Shown here in pieces: positions 33,333-44,664 of a DNA stretch of 64,000 bases (the first letter of the stretch is position 1; every line of letters begins with the position of its first letter). Origin of the DNA: Entoloma clypeatum (Eukaryota; Basidiomycota; Agaricomycetes; Agaricales; Entolomataceae); the NCBI GenBank assembly GCA_963565915.1, contig OY751485.1:1240001-1304000 (forward strand). Reading direction: 5' to 3'. The notes under the pieces were generated by a model. That model saw only the letters and a program-made list of their open reading frames with translations, had not been told where the DNA came from and did no database searches. The translations under genes and the position numbers were made by a program.

Positions 33333-34876
33333 CGCAGCAGTTACCATAGACACCTACTCCGGGTCCGCTTCTGGAGTCAGACCGGAACCGCTCTAGAGTC
33401 ATCTAGATGACTCGACCTTCTAGTATATATAGGGTACATACATTGCATGTATTCCCAGATCTAGCAATCACCTTGGTATCCACCTTTGCTACTTAAGCCT
33501 CTCTGCCTAAGCATTGCATGGGTTTGTCAACCATAACACACCCCCACTGGGTTCCAATGTTCCGAAGCCTTGTTCAGGATAGTTCCCTCTGATGGATTTC
33601 CATCCATCTTACCGTAAGGGCAACATCGCTTTCATTGGTTTCACTAACACCAAGGTCCATCTTACCCTCCGTATTCCTATATCCTGGTACCTCCATCGGA
33701 GCTCCACACTCCTCCGATATAGCTCCACACTTTTCCGACATAGCTCCGCACTTCCTGCACACTTGACACTGTCGTTTCTCCATCAGAGCTCCGCATTTCT
33801 CCATGCCCAGTGATACAGGCAATATCCCTTCCCTTCTCCCTTCTTCTCCCTTTCACATTCTCTTTCCACCACCTCCGATGATTTCCAATGATCTCCGACG
33901 ATTCCCAACATACCTCCGACGTATCTCCGATATTCCGACGGCCTGTTCTCCGCCCTTCGGTCTTTCGACATGACCTTATTACTTCAAGTCCATGCACGGT
34001 ACAATACATCACTTATATATTTATCTCTTCAACCCCCATCTCTGACGTCCTCCGATCCGCTCCGCTTTTCGGAGCGGATATCTTATTTCAAATATTCCTA
34101 CTATTTCATATATTCTCATTGTCATTCCGCTTCCATTTCCAATTCCCTTTTTCTATATATCTGCTTCGGTTGCAGGGGATTCCTTAGAGTTTTCTCTTTG
34201 GATCTCCCTTGCAAGGTATGATATATTGTTGTTTAGTAGTCTTTAATCTAACCTTTGGATCTCCCTTGCAAGTCGTCCGACGTCGGAGTCGCTTCGGAGC
34301 ACTTCGGAGTTGTTGGAACGTAAGGTCGCCCTTACAGAGAAAGCTTGGATGGACGACCACCAGAAGAGAGATTGCGATGAGGAAGAAGATTCTGAAGCAC
34401 TCAGGAGACAGTTGATTGGCTGACACCCAGGTTAGAGGCAATATGACGAGTGGAGTGACCATTGGAGGCCAGAGAAAGAATGTTTTCCTTGTGGGAAGAG
34501 GAGATAGGGCCCATGATTAATTATGGAGGCTGTTGAGGTTGGATTCTTCTTATACAACTTTCCTTGGCAACCCATCAGGGTTCTATTCAAGTTCCATCAG
34601 TAAGTCATGACAACTGGTTACCATACAACCAGTGAAGCATTTGATTCTGATAATTGCCATAGGTACTCACAAAACTGATTCAATGAGTTGCTGATTTAAT
34701 TTAATCATATCTCCATGGATTCTGATCTAAATCATATGATTCCTTTATATTCTGAAAGCCCTGAAGTAGGGCTTTCAATTATATACCAAAGGTTCGATTC
34801 AATTGGTATTCTTTGCAGAGTTATCTTGAAGATATTCAAAAAGCAACAAACATTGAATCAGTTTTGTGAGGCACTG

Positions 34877-37800
34877 TAGCTGAAGAAAGTATGGCCGAAA
34901 TAATCATCTCCTCCTAAGCTGTCCGACGCTGCGCCACTGTACATATCAAATTCCAGAGCTTCCCACTCTAACACGTCTGAGTCCATATCGGAGATTTCAG
35001 ATGGATCAGATTCAGATGACATTTCCGATTCTGAACTTTCTGATTGCAGGTCTTGGGCGTCGTCTTTCGCTTCTGTATCCTGATTGACTTGTGTCACGGT
35101 GGTTGTGGTGCAAACTTCCTCCGATCAGATGAAGGTATCAGGCTCTGCAAGGTTTCTCTTGGGATTCTCAGGCTTGCCACAACTATATAGATGACCCACC
35201 CTGAGGTTCCAGTGATATTGCATCATCATGTCGCGGTCTACGAAGCTGCCCAGGAGATAAGAACAACAGGTTAAATTCCTAATTTGTCAGACAGCACTCA
35301 CCGATTCGCGTAATAATCTTGCCAATTGTTGCGGTCCTCTGCATACTTCAACATTCCTCTGTCATTTGCCAGTTTTCCTGCGACGAAACGCGGAATGATG
35401 TGACATCCGCGTAGAATTTTGCCATTTTGCGATAGAAGTAATATGTCCCAATGATCAGTGTGAGGGCTTATTGTATCTTGATTACGCTGCACATCATACA
35501 ATGTATAGTTGACCCTCATGACCCAGTGTTGGTACATCGTATCTTTGTTGAAATACATCTGATCAAGGTCGAGACCTTCGGGAAAAGTGATATTCGCGAG
35601 AGCCCCATGTTCTTCTCTGAGGGTATGACTCAAACGAGGTGCTCAGTGTCGTTTCAGGTTGAGCAAGAAGTCCTGTATGATGGTCGGCATAAGACTTCCT
35701 GCACCGTGTAATAGTAGACTCCTAACCTTCGTGGCAGGATCACCAGCATACATCTCTAGAAACAAGCCGATGTGTTGAGGGTGATTTTCCGTTTTTCCTA
35801 TATGATGATGTTCCATGGGGTCAGTTGAAACCTGTTCATCGGGCCTTGTGCTTGAAGGGCAGATTGTAACAAGCAAGCTCTCCTGGATGTGCCAAATCCA
35901 TGCTTGCCTGCGTTCAATTTGAGCAAGTTGCCTTTTGTACCCTTTTTTAGATGTCCGCTTGTATTTTGCTTTCGGATTTTGATGTGCAAGCTCACCCTTT
36001 ACCCTCAAACGGTGAGCTTTAGCTTGCTTCAATGCACATTGGATCACCCACCAATTCGGTTGAATAGGAGTCAGTTGTTCCGAATTGCCGGATTGCCTCG
36101 ACATAATCACTGAATGCATGAATTTTGTATGTATGTGTTCAAGTTGAATTTTACCTGCCTGGGCCCTGTTACCATTTCAACCTTACCGTGACTAGCCCTT
36201 CTGCTGGCGGAGTTTCCACCAGCAGTTGTAGCATCATCACTGCAGTCTGCTGTGACCTCCGGTAGCCCCCCCCCCCCCCTTCTGAACAGATGCGCCTGAC
36301 TTCCTTTTATCAAGTGTGCTATCTTTCGGCGGGAGAACCATGTGTTTGTTGGCTAGCCTTTGATTCCTTGCTGCCACCTCTCGCCTTAACTCACGAGTTG
36401 TAAATGCTTCACACGTGACTGACTGGAATTTTCGGAGCGCGTTCCCAAGAGTCGTAGTTGAATTGTCAAGGAGATCAAGTGTTTTATCGCTGTGTAGTCT
36501 CAGTTTCGCTAAACCATGCCAATGGGCAAACTGAAAAATGAGAAGCATAACTTCGGTGTTATGAGGTTTGGGCAACAAGCCTTCGAATACCGGGATAGCA
36601 CACTGGAGCATGATTTTTGTAGAAGGCCTGCAATCGGGAAATAAGCTACTGACCTGTAGGATATCCTCATAATTCCATGCAGCGATTCTCTTGAGCTTGG
36701 ATACATTAGAGCCAAAGCGCCTGATGGTGCATCTGCCGAACGTTGGTATTTGGCGATATCTGGAGAAAATGAGTCCTAGAAGAAGACAATGGTCGTTTGT
36801 ACCCACCATTTGTCTAGTTCATGCAGAATGCTCTCATCTATCGATGATATGATGCGAAGGAGGTGCATAAGCGTCACCTTCCACGTCCCTGACTCTACGT
36901 CATGCATAAGATCCACAACAAATATTGAGAAGGGATTGAATTCAAAATCCTTCAATTGCTCGGCAAATGCATTCTGTAAAATTAGGTGAACTTGAATGAT
37001 ATCCGCAGTCGCCAAACGGTGAACGTATGCTTATTGATGTGAGAGATTCTGGTTTCAAGTGCCGCTCGACATATGTGCTGCTGATTGAGTGATTTTCCTC
37101 ATAGATGGCTTTCCTGGCAGAGGCGACGGATTTTTGGTATTGACCATCGCAGGTACATGCCAACTTGGCCCTGCTTTCTCGGTCCTCTTTGGTGCCAAAC
37201 TTATGAACATCTGATAGCAGAACCTTGCAGCGGGGGCAGGGACATAGCCCATTTTGATGTACACCGGCCATTAACACCCTGGTACATCCTGCTATGAGTA
37301 TTGAAGCTGAATAGAAGGTGAAAACTGCTTACTTTTCCGGATAATCAGCCGAATAGGTCAAGATACGCGGGTAATGCCTGCGTTTGACACCATCATGACC
37401 TAGAACAACAATGCCATGCTTGTATGCATGCAAAAAGTCTTTGTTGAGAAGGATTCGCCACTGCTGGTGGATTAGCTCTCTCTGGCAATGGGCCATGAAT
37501 TCATGAGAGAGCTTCTTTTGGTTTCCGTGAAATTGACCCGCGAAATCCTTGAAGGCATCAGGAAGCTGGGAAAGAAAACAATATTTTAACCACGGAAAAA
37601 GGAAAGATGGATGCCTGCGCACTCGTTCAAAATAGGCCACTTGCTCACACAGGTGATTGGATGGTTTACAACGTTCGTACTTCAAATCATTGCCGAAACA
37701 CATATACAGTGGCCAAAGCTTTTCATCGCCGAAGTTGGTCAGGTGCGTTGCATCAGACCAAAACATGAGTGCAACGACGACGTGAGGGAGTGTGCACCCT

Positions 37801-38889
37801 GGTTCACCTGGAGACTCCTGAAGTCTCCTGTGCGTGGAAAGGAAGCTATGGGAGGTGTACAGCTCTCCATAGAGACAGGAGGTAGTGTCTGAAGATTCCC
37901 TCCATACGAGCTCGAAAGGTTCCTGTTGATAATAACGCATTGCCTGCGAGGATCTGAGCTTATCCTTGATAATCGCAGTTAGCGAATGACGGTGGAAATT
38001 TGCAACCACATAGGGCTGAGGGCCTGGTACTTTCATGAGATGATCAAAGGGGACTTTGATGGTCACTGTTTCATGGAACCATCCTGCATCCTCGTCAAAC
38101 CACTCTCCCAAATCCCAATCATTAGTACCCAGCTCCCTGTTGACCTTCGTCCAATTTGTGTCCCGGATGTCCAATGGGGAGAACGACGCAGTTGAGATGA
38201 TAGATACCAGCTTGGTAAACTCAGCCTGCGACTTCTGGGTGTTATCACTCCAGTACCACTCACCCAACATGAACACAGATTCATTGGGGTACAGATGAAA
38301 CTTATTGGCAGAATTTGCGATCAGACCAGCACCCAGTCTCCCAGAACAAGGTTCATTGCTCTGGACAGGAGCACGGATCGAAGGGCTATCGTAGCATTGA
38401 ACTAGCCCGAAGGCATTTGGAGGTGTCTTGAATGTAGAAATGGGCTCGGGCAAAATGCCTGTGCCTGTCGCCAGAGGATGGGCCCGCTGAACAGCAACAA
38501 CTGTAGATGGTATTGGCTCCGGAAGGGCATCGAGAGGAGGTTCACTAGCTTGAGTAACCGGAAGAATATGGCGAAGCTCTTCATCATCAAGTACCAAGCC
38601 TGCCGCATGATAACGATTGGGCATTGTCCGGCGCCTTTTAGTAGGTCAATTTTCGCTATTTTCAGCTTTCTCTTCTCCGCCTTCTGAGGAAGGAGTCATG
38701 GCGATACCGCCGACATCATTCCAAGGATCCTACGAAACCTGATGTGAGAGGATCGCTTGCTAGGCACTCGGAACAAGAAAGGTTCGGAAGCAACTTACCC
38801 TGTCAACACAACTCGGATTGGCACCCCGAGTCTGGACTTGCCTTCGGACTTCTTTCGCCTTTGTCAAGGCCTCAGACAGATGATTTTTG
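34877..38889 (-). pseudogene. Plavaka transposase, main body
   Basis: Exons in order from 38889: end of the first exon (LTKAKEVRRQVQTRG, donor at 38798); an exon from about 38722 that meets TGA at 38648-38646 just before KRRR; a 431-codon frame to 37329 with the family signature FWSDATHLTNFGDEKLWPLY; an exon from about 37290 with a CPCPRC zinc motif; segments with FVVDLMHDVESGTWK, LLQCAIPVFEGLL, ERRQAWI and HHIG; QDTISPHTDHWDILLL; and FVDRDMMMQYHW followed by an acidic tail. A C13 run at 36266-36278 switches the frame. It is the DDE-type transposase of a CACTA-class element, now inactive through one nonsense codon, one frameshift and two insertions. Confidence 0.88.
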
Positions 38890-39194
38890 TGTTGAAGTTC
38901 CACCTGGGCGCTAGCCACAGGTGTACTGAGCAACATAGCTACAGTGGAAGTACTCTACGATACCGCTATGGTCACTTACATGGTTTGGAGGGGGTAAGGC
39001 TAGTGAGAGCGGTTGAGGCTGGTGAGAGCGATGGAGCTGGTTAAGAGTCAAGAGACAACTTGTTGATATTGACAGTTTCCTGGTCTTATATACCGTACTA
39101 CTGTTTGTACCAACCAAACAAGTATGTAATGAAGATATGTAAAGGTCACGTGATGTAATCTAATCTAATCTATGTGATGGGAAAAGTTTCAACA
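38890..39194 (-). repeat. Copia2 3' LTR
   Basis: 305 bp, followed by a C7 run (coding-strand purine tract, 39195-39201). Differs from the 5' LTR at two sites. Confidence 0.95.
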
Positions 39195-39420
39195 CCCCCC
39201 CATATTTAGTACATACTTCTAAATACATCTTACTTTTTCCCACATATATATATAGGTACTTTTGTTTCGCCTAGTTCTTTATCAGTCCGAAGTACGGGAT
39301 AAACTTGGAAAAGAGGATTTTCCCCAGATTCTTAGTCAAAAGGTCTGCAGGGTTATTCACTCCTTCGATGAATTCGACCGTAATAATTCCTTCAGAGACT
39401 TTTTCTCTGACGAAGTGGAA

Positions 39421-40440
39421 TCACACGTCAATGTGCTTGGATCGCTTCTCAGTCACAGGGTTGGATGCGATAAAGACGGAGCCGTTGTTATCTCCGTAGA
39501 TCGGTACTGATCCGATCTGCATTCCAAGTTCGGCAAGCATGCTTCTCAGCCATGTTGCTGCGCGACTGCAATCTGATAGCGCCATATACTCTGCTTCTGT
39601 AGAAGAGAGGGCGATGGTCTTTTGCGCCGATGATACCCATGTTATCGCTCCAGACGCCAGTGATATGAAGAAGCCGGTGGTAGACCTCCTCGTGTTCTCA
39701 TCTGACGCCCAGTCGGAGTCTGTGAATGCATAGATCCCTTTCCCTGAGTCCCCATCGTACATGATCGCGTAATTTTTCGTTGCCTTCAGATATCTGCAAA
39801 TGTCCCTAGCCACCTCTAAATGGCGTTTGGTGGGATTTGCGGAAAATTGGGACATTTTGATTACAGCAAAGCAGATGTCAGGCCTCGTTCCAATCATCAG
39901 ATATAGGAGTGATCCGATGACGGATTGGTACTTAGATCGGAGTTCCGCATTGGGTTCATCTTCGGACGCCATGGGTTTGTAGCCCGTAGGGAGTGGGGTA
40001 TGGGTGGCATTAGATTCGCTCATCCCCATGCGTGCCAGAATTTTCTCAAGGTAAGGTACTTGATCAATGAAGATCCTCTTCCCACGTTGCCTTATTTGGA
40101 TTGAGAGAAATTCCTTTGGTTCCCCATCGGGCACTAGGTGACCTAGGTCCCTACATTCCCATGTTGTCATGAAGGCCTTCTTCTTTTCTAGCGTATATTC
40201 CCGGTTTGTGCCGAGAAAAGCAGAGTCGTCGACATAGATGACGGCAATTACAATTTCCCCGTTGGTACTTTTGTGAATGAACACTCCCGCATCGGAGTGA
40301 AGCCGGACAAAGCCGAGCTTTTTCATGGAGGAATCAAGTTCCCTCCACCAGGCTAATGCGGCCTGCTTAAGTCCATATAGAGCTTTGAATAGTTGGTACA
40401 CGAGGTGTTCTTTCCCTTTTACTATGTAGCCCTCAGGCTG
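39421..40440 (-). CDS. Copia2 RT end and RNase H, downstream of the TGA
   Basis: Continues in frame from the TGA with QPEGY, then YGLKQA, YVDDSAFLG, DSDWASDENT, SSTEAEYM and DNNGS. It ends at a second TGA (39423-39421) after SKHIDV where Copia1 has an Arg codon (CGA), a C-to-T change at CpG. About 45 further residues matching Copia1 follow that stop, so the C-terminus is truncated in this copy. Confidence 0.9.
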   Translation of the reverse strand, partial: QPEGYIVKGKEHLVYQLFKALYGLKQAALAWWRELDSSMKKLGFVRLHSDAGVFIHKSTNGEIVIAVIYVDDSAFLGTNREYTLEKKKAFMTTWECRDLGHLVPDGEPKEFLSIQIRQRGKRIFIDQVPYLEKILARMGMSESNATHTPLPTGYKPMASEDEPNAELRSKYQSVIGSLLYLMIGTRPDICFAVIKMSQFSANPTKRHLEVARDICRYLKATKNYAIMYDGDSGKGIYAFTDSDWASDENTRRSTTGFFISLASGAITWVSSAQKTIALSSTEAEYMALSDCSRAATWLRSMLAELGMQIGSVPIYGDNNGSVFIASNPVTEKRSKHIDV

Positions 40441-43400
40441 TCACATGTAAATGACTTCACGGAGGGTTCCATAGAGGAAGGCTGATGAGACGTCCAAAAG
40501 AGTCATGAACCACCCTTCAAGGGCTGTCAATGCCAGTATTAATCGGACGGTTTCATATCTTACGACTGGTGAGAAGATCTGATCAAAGTCGATCCCTTCT
40601 ACCTGTGAGAAGCCTTTTGCGACGAGGCGCGCTTTCAGACGCCCGTCGGACTTTTCGTTGTAAACCCATTTGTTCCTTAGAGCTTTCCTCCCTGCAGGCA
40701 GGGGTACTAGCTCCGTGATCACCCCGCGGCGTTTGAGCATGTCTAGCTCTTTACGTTCAGCCGCATACCAGTCTTCTTTATTTGGAAGAGGGTATATGTC
40801 TTTATGGGACATTTCAACGATGCCAACTTGGACTGACATTGCCTCCATCAGGAGATCATTCATCCATGCCGTTTGACCGCCCAATCTCCGTCTTCGATCT
40901 AATTTTTCAAGATCAGACGCTGGAGTGTCTTCCCCATAGATGCTTCCTGGCATCTTCCGAACTCGTCGTTCCCTGATCGGTCGATCTGGTACTTGCTCGG
41001 GTTCCGGAGTGGGTACTCGCGGTTCGTCATCAGGCTCACTGGCAGGCAGTTCGTTGTCTGATTCAGGTTGATCCTGTTCAATGGGAACTGGGATATGAGG
41101 TGTTTCGTTGTGACTATCGTCATCATTGCTGCCGGGAATGAGATCCTCAAACTCATCAGCCGGCTCTGGGTTTTCCATTTCTGGGTGGTTTTCTGGCAAC
41201 GGGTCAATGTGGCATCTAGGGTACTTGCTTTCATCAAAGATAGCTTTCCCGCCCATGAAAATCGTGTTGTTCTCAGGATCCATGAAGCGGTATCCTTTGA
41301 CCCCTGGTTTCGATCCGAGATAAATCATCAATCGTGATCTTGATTCCAGGGAGTTCCTACGTTTCTCCTTTGGGATATATACATATGCCTGACATCCAAA
41401 TACTCTGACACTAGACATGTCGGGGATCTCATTGGTCACCCTGAAGTAAGGGGTTTTCCATTCAAGACGCTGCATGGGGGTTCTGTTGTAGAGAAATGCT
41501 GCGTGTTCCAAACAGAATTCCCACCACATGGGCGGTAAGCATGCATCGAAGCGCAATGCCTGAGATTTTTCCCATAGTGTTCGATTGATCCTTTCTGCTC
41601 TACCATTCTGCTGGTGCTGATATGGGAGCGTGACATCGATCAGAATTCCATGATCGGCAAGTACATCCTTGTATTCGTCAAATTCTCCTCCTCCATCAAC
41701 CCGCCACTTTTTAGGGGTAGCGGCAAATTGATTCTGGATCATCGCAAGGAATTGTTTCAGCGCCGTGATGGCGCCTGACTTCTTCCTAAGCAAGATGACC
41801 CAGACATGGGATGAAAAATCGTCCAAAAAGGTAAGGAAATATTTGTACTTATGGTACGATGCTGTGGATATCTGCTTCAAATCCGAATGGATCAAATCAA
41901 AGGGTTTGACAGCCCTTGTCGTCGAGTTAGGATAAGATTGATTCGGCATTTTCCCTTTTAGACACCCCGTGCAGTTTTCCTGTGATTTCTCACGTACTAA
42001 CGTCCTGGGTACTCCTTTGGTACTAGTGGGAATTTTATTAAGCGCCTGGTCATTTGGGTGGCCAAGACGTTTATGCCAGGTTTCAACAGTGATTTCGCTA
42101 GAGATCGCGTGGATTTGGTCATAGCGTATTTCAGTGTCTAACCAGTAGATGGTTTGTCCGATGAAATGAGGCGAAAACTGTATTTTGTTCAGCCCTTTAG
42201 AAATATTAATTTCTCCGCGCATTCCATCAACTTTGTAACCATGGTTAAGGAAGACGCCTAGGGACAATAGACGTGTGTCCATATCCGGAATATAAAATAC
42301 CGGTCGTAGGAGATGGGTTTTAGTTTCCCCATTCAGGGTATGCCGTACTGGAACGGCCCCAACTCCGAGAATTTCCAGTTTCTTTCCCTTTGCAGCTGTT
42401 TGGACAAATCGCTTAGCCTTGAGAGGCCTGTAATACGCGAAGTCTTTGAACTCATGGGTAAAGTGTAATGATGCGCCGGAATCTAAGATCCACTGAGCGT
42501 GTTCTCTCTCTTTGCAGTGTGTGCAGGACGCGGAATGTTTGATATATTTTTTGTACAGATCATCGCTAAAGAGATCTATACTATCTGCATCGGTACTAGC
42601 TAATATGTATTCAAACGTCTGTGCGTGATTATTAGCGTTTCCCATTTGGTCAAGTTTGAGAGAAATATGTGACGAACCGTCAAGTTCAATCAGCCCATCT
42701 TCGAATTGTTCCGGCCCCATCCGCTCGCTTTGATGGTCTATGTCCATCATTTTCAGCGATTCTTCTATCGACGGGGCTACGCGACGCTGTTTAGCCGGCC
42801 TTTCGTCGATGTCAGGAATGATGGTGTCTAGCATACGAAGATTCGATCCTGAGGGGCGAGCACCAATGCCGCGCGCGAGTTTGCGGACATGGTCGTTCTT
42901 TTTCCACACGGATGGTTTTCCAGAAGGAAGCCCGGTGTACTGTGACGGAGGGGGGTTCATACGCTGCAGGAGCGACTGCATACTTGCGGAATCGGGCTGG
43001 GTGGTACTTGTCGTTTTCCCGCGACCAGTGACGGTTGTGAAGGACGGTGTCGGAAGAGGAGGGAAGTGGATGGCGGGAGCAACGAACTCAACCGTTTCTT
43101 CCACATGGTCGGACGCGTTGTCCGCAGTGTTGGCGTTTTTCTTCTGATTGCGCCATCGTCCTTTTCCCTTCTTCTTTTCAGAAGCGGTACTATGGTCGGT
43201 CGAGTTAGGCTGCTCGTCAGCATCGTTCTGCGAGGTACTCGGCTTCTGTTGCCTTTCCCATTTGGGGTCCTGCCCCTTTCGCTTTGTCCCGGAAATTTTC
43301 CGGGCCTGCTCGTTGGACGTGCGAGTGGACCCAATCGAATACTTGCGCCGGTACTCTGATATGATGCTTTCGGCGACGGCCTTGTAGGTGAAATCGTCGG

Positions 43401-43998
43401 CGTCATAGACCTGGAAGAGGGCGGTGGACAGTGACGACCAGGCGTCGGGAATTGCATTTGCCAGGATCATTGCCTGCATCAGATCGGGGACGTCAAAGTT
43501 TGAATCGGCGAGCCGAGCGAAAAGAGACCCGAGGCGTTCGATTTCGGGGACGGGGTCGCGTCCAGAGAGCTTGTAGGTGGCGGCGGCCTTGAAGTCGCTG
43601 AAGATGACAGCCGGGGATACCTTGGAGTAGGCATCCTTTAATGACTTCCAGGCGTCTTTTGAGGAAGTGGCGTCCTTGATGTGGCGTCTGATCGCCTCGG
43701 AGACCTTCAGGCGTATCGCCCCAAGAGCTACGTCGTCGTCCCTGATCCAGGCTTTTTCTTCCTTGCGGAAGCCGGGTTGGTCAACCGTGGTAGCCAGCAC
43801 AGGGGGAGCAGTAGCAGTGGCGCCAGGGGTGGAGACTGTGGTGGTGAAGTCGGCGATGACAGGGCGGGGGATGTCGCCAGAAACAAGGCGCCAGACTCCT
43901 TGATGGAGGAGGTAGGACTTCATTTTCTCGGCCCAGCTCCGGTAGTCGATGCCGTCAAAGGCAGTGATTGTGTCGAGGGCAGAACGAGAGGTAGACAT
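40441..43998 (-). CDS. Copia2 Gag-Pol, up to the in-frame TGA
   Basis: 1185 codons from MSTSRSALD. Gag covers about residues 1-240; a basic stretch lies at 275-288; the protease active site is D506 (WILDSGAS); integrase zinc ligands are H642, H647, C676 and C679; integrase catalytic residues are D706 (HSDL), D768 (RVDGGGEF) and E802 (GRAER); RT begins near 1105. There is no CCHC knuckle in Gag, unlike most Copia elements. The frame stops at TGA 40443-40441 after REVIYM, exactly as in Copia1. Confidence 0.93.
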   Translation of the reverse strand: MSTSRSALDTITAFDGIDYRSWAEKMKSYLLHQGVWRLVSGDIPRPVIADFTTTVSTPGATATAPPVLATTVDQPGFRKEEKAWIRDDDVALGAIRLKVSEAIRRHIKDATSSKDAWKSLKDAYSKVSPAVIFSDFKAAATYKLSGRDPVPEIERLGSLFARLADSNFDVPDLMQAMILANAIPDAWSSLSTALFQVYDADDFTYKAVAESIISEYRRKYSIGSTRTSNEQARKISGTKRKGQDPKWERQQKPSTSQNDADEQPNSTDHSTASEKKKGKGRWRNQKKNANTADNASDHVEETVEFVAPAIHFPPLPTPSFTTVTGRGKTTSTTQPDSASMQSLLQRMNPPPSQYTGLPSGKPSVWKKNDHVRKLARGIGARPSGSNLRMLDTIIPDIDERPAKQRRVAPSIEESLKMMDIDHQSERMGPEQFEDGLIELDGSSHISLKLDQMGNANNHAQTFEYILASTDADSIDLFSDDLYKKYIKHSASCTHCKEREHAQWILDSGASLHFTHEFKDFAYYRPLKAKRFVQTAAKGKKLEILGVGAVPVRHTLNGETKTHLLRPVFYIPDMDTRLLSLGVFLNHGYKVDGMRGEINISKGLNKIQFSPHFIGQTIYWLDTEIRYDQIHAISSEITVETWHKRLGHPNDQALNKIPTSTKGVPRTLVREKSQENCTGCLKGKMPNQSYPNSTTRAVKPFDLIHSDLKQISTASYHKYKYFLTFLDDFSSHVWVILLRKKSGAITALKQFLAMIQNQFAATPKKWRVDGGGEFDEYKDVLADHGILIDVTLPYQHQQNGRAERINRTLWEKSQALRFDACLPPMWWEFCLEHAAFLYNRTPMQRLEWKTPYFRVTNEIPDMSSVRVFGCQAYVYIPKEKRRNSLESRSRLMIYLGSKPGVKGYRFMDPENNTIFMGGKAIFDESKYPRCHIDPLPENHPEMENPEPADEFEDLIPGSNDDDSHNETPHIPVPIEQDQPESDNELPASEPDDEPRVPTPEPEQVPDRPIRERRVRKMPGSIYGEDTPASDLEKLDRRRRLGGQTAWMNDLLMEAMSVQVGIVEMSHKDIYPLPNKEDWYAAERKELDMLKRRGVITELVPLPAGRKALRNKWVYNEKSDGRLKARLVAKGFSQVEGIDFDQIFSPVVRYETVRLILALTALEGWFMTLLDVSSAFLYGTLREVIYM

Positions 43999-44359
43999 TG
44001 TGAATGAATCTAAAAAGGGTTCTCAATCAGTGATGTGTTATGAATATGATTCGAGAAAACAATTGAATGATTCCTTATGACATATTCCCTTCAGGAATAG
44101 CGGTCATGGGAAAACCCTTTATATGTCAGAAACGTATAAGGTGCGATCAACGTTTCCACATGGAGTGTACTAGGTCAATCCCCTTAGGGACGTCTCATGA
44201 CAGGTACTTGTCGTAATGACGTTCCCAGGTTCATATGTGAAGAAGTATGACTCAGAACCTAGATCTTTCGATCGGTTCTTTGCCAACCAGGGTAGAGTGG
44301 GCAGGTACTCGCTGTTGCCAGCGTTTCCCAAGTCCCTCTGCTATCCGGGGCCCATAACC

Positions 44360-44664
44360 TGTTGAAGTTCCACCTGGGCGCTAGCCACAGGTGTACTGAG
44401 CAACATAGCTACAGTGGAAGTACTCTACGATACCGCTATGGTCACTTACATGGTTTGGAGGGGGTAAGGCTAGTGAGAGCGGTTGAGGCTGGTGAGAGCG
44501 ATGGAGCTGGTTAAGAGTCAAGAGACAACTTGTTGATATTGACAGTTTCCTGGTCTTATATACCGTACTACTGTTTGTACCAACCAAACAAGTATGTAAT
44601 GAAGATATGTAAAGGTCATGTGATGTAATCTAATCTAATCTACGTGATGGGAAAAGTTTCAACA
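44360..44664 (-). repeat. Copia2 5' LTR
   Basis: 305 bp. The adjoining primer site GGTTATGGGCCC (minus strand, 44359-44348) is identical to that of Copia1. Confidence 0.95.

Larger units (their letters stand above)
27248..33538. mobile_element. Solo LTR B (Gypsy1-related), interrupted
   Basis: Begins TGTTATGGATTCG, ends CCATAACA, and is flanked by CACCC (27243-27247 and 33539-33543). Without Copia1 it is about 457 bp. Short blocks such as TTCACTTTTAC, CCCGC/CCGCTTAC and AG.T.TAGCAATCAC resemble the Gypsy1 LTR, so it is a diverged relative. A TATATATAGGG box lies near 33423-33433. Confidence 0.88.
27020..34336. mobile_element. Solo LTR A (Gypsy2-related), interrupted
   Basis: Begins TGTAAGGGCAAG and ends GGTCGCCCTTACA, with GAGAA on both sides (27015-27019 and 34337-34341). 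Without its own insert it is about 1.02 kb and has no coding sequence, so it is a solo LTR left by recombination. Its last 150 bp match the end of the Gypsy2 LTR, including two GGATCTCCCTTGCAAG blocks, while its first half is unrelated, so it belongs to a related family with a longer LTR. Confidence 0.9.
25945..34876 (-). mobile_element. Tc1/mariner copy 2, split by nested LTR insertions
   Basis: Nearly identical to copy 1 and flanked by TA at 25943-25944 and 34877-34878. It is interrupted after 27019 and resumes at 34342 with the 5-bp duplication GAGAA. Without the insertion its length is about 1.61 kb, the same as copy 1. It sits in the last codons of the Plavaka transposase gene. Confidence 0.96.
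38890..44664 (-). mobile_element. Copia2: Ty1/Copia LTR retrotransposon
   Basis: 5775 bp, same family and orientation as Copia1, flanked by TTTTG (38885-38889 and 44665-44669). The LTRs are 305 bp each and differ at only two positions, both C/T transitions in CpG or TpG context, so the insertion is young. It disrupts the zinc-finger exon of the Plavaka transposase. Compared with Copia1 it has one further nonsense change near the end of pol. Confidence 0.97.

Noticed and set aside
29034..40443. A changed genetic code (UGA as sense codon) in this genome
   Set aside because: Clean genes such as the acireductone dioxygenase use no internal UGA, and the Plavaka gene and the unknown gene at 55.6 kb end at UGA. 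A local cause is more likely.
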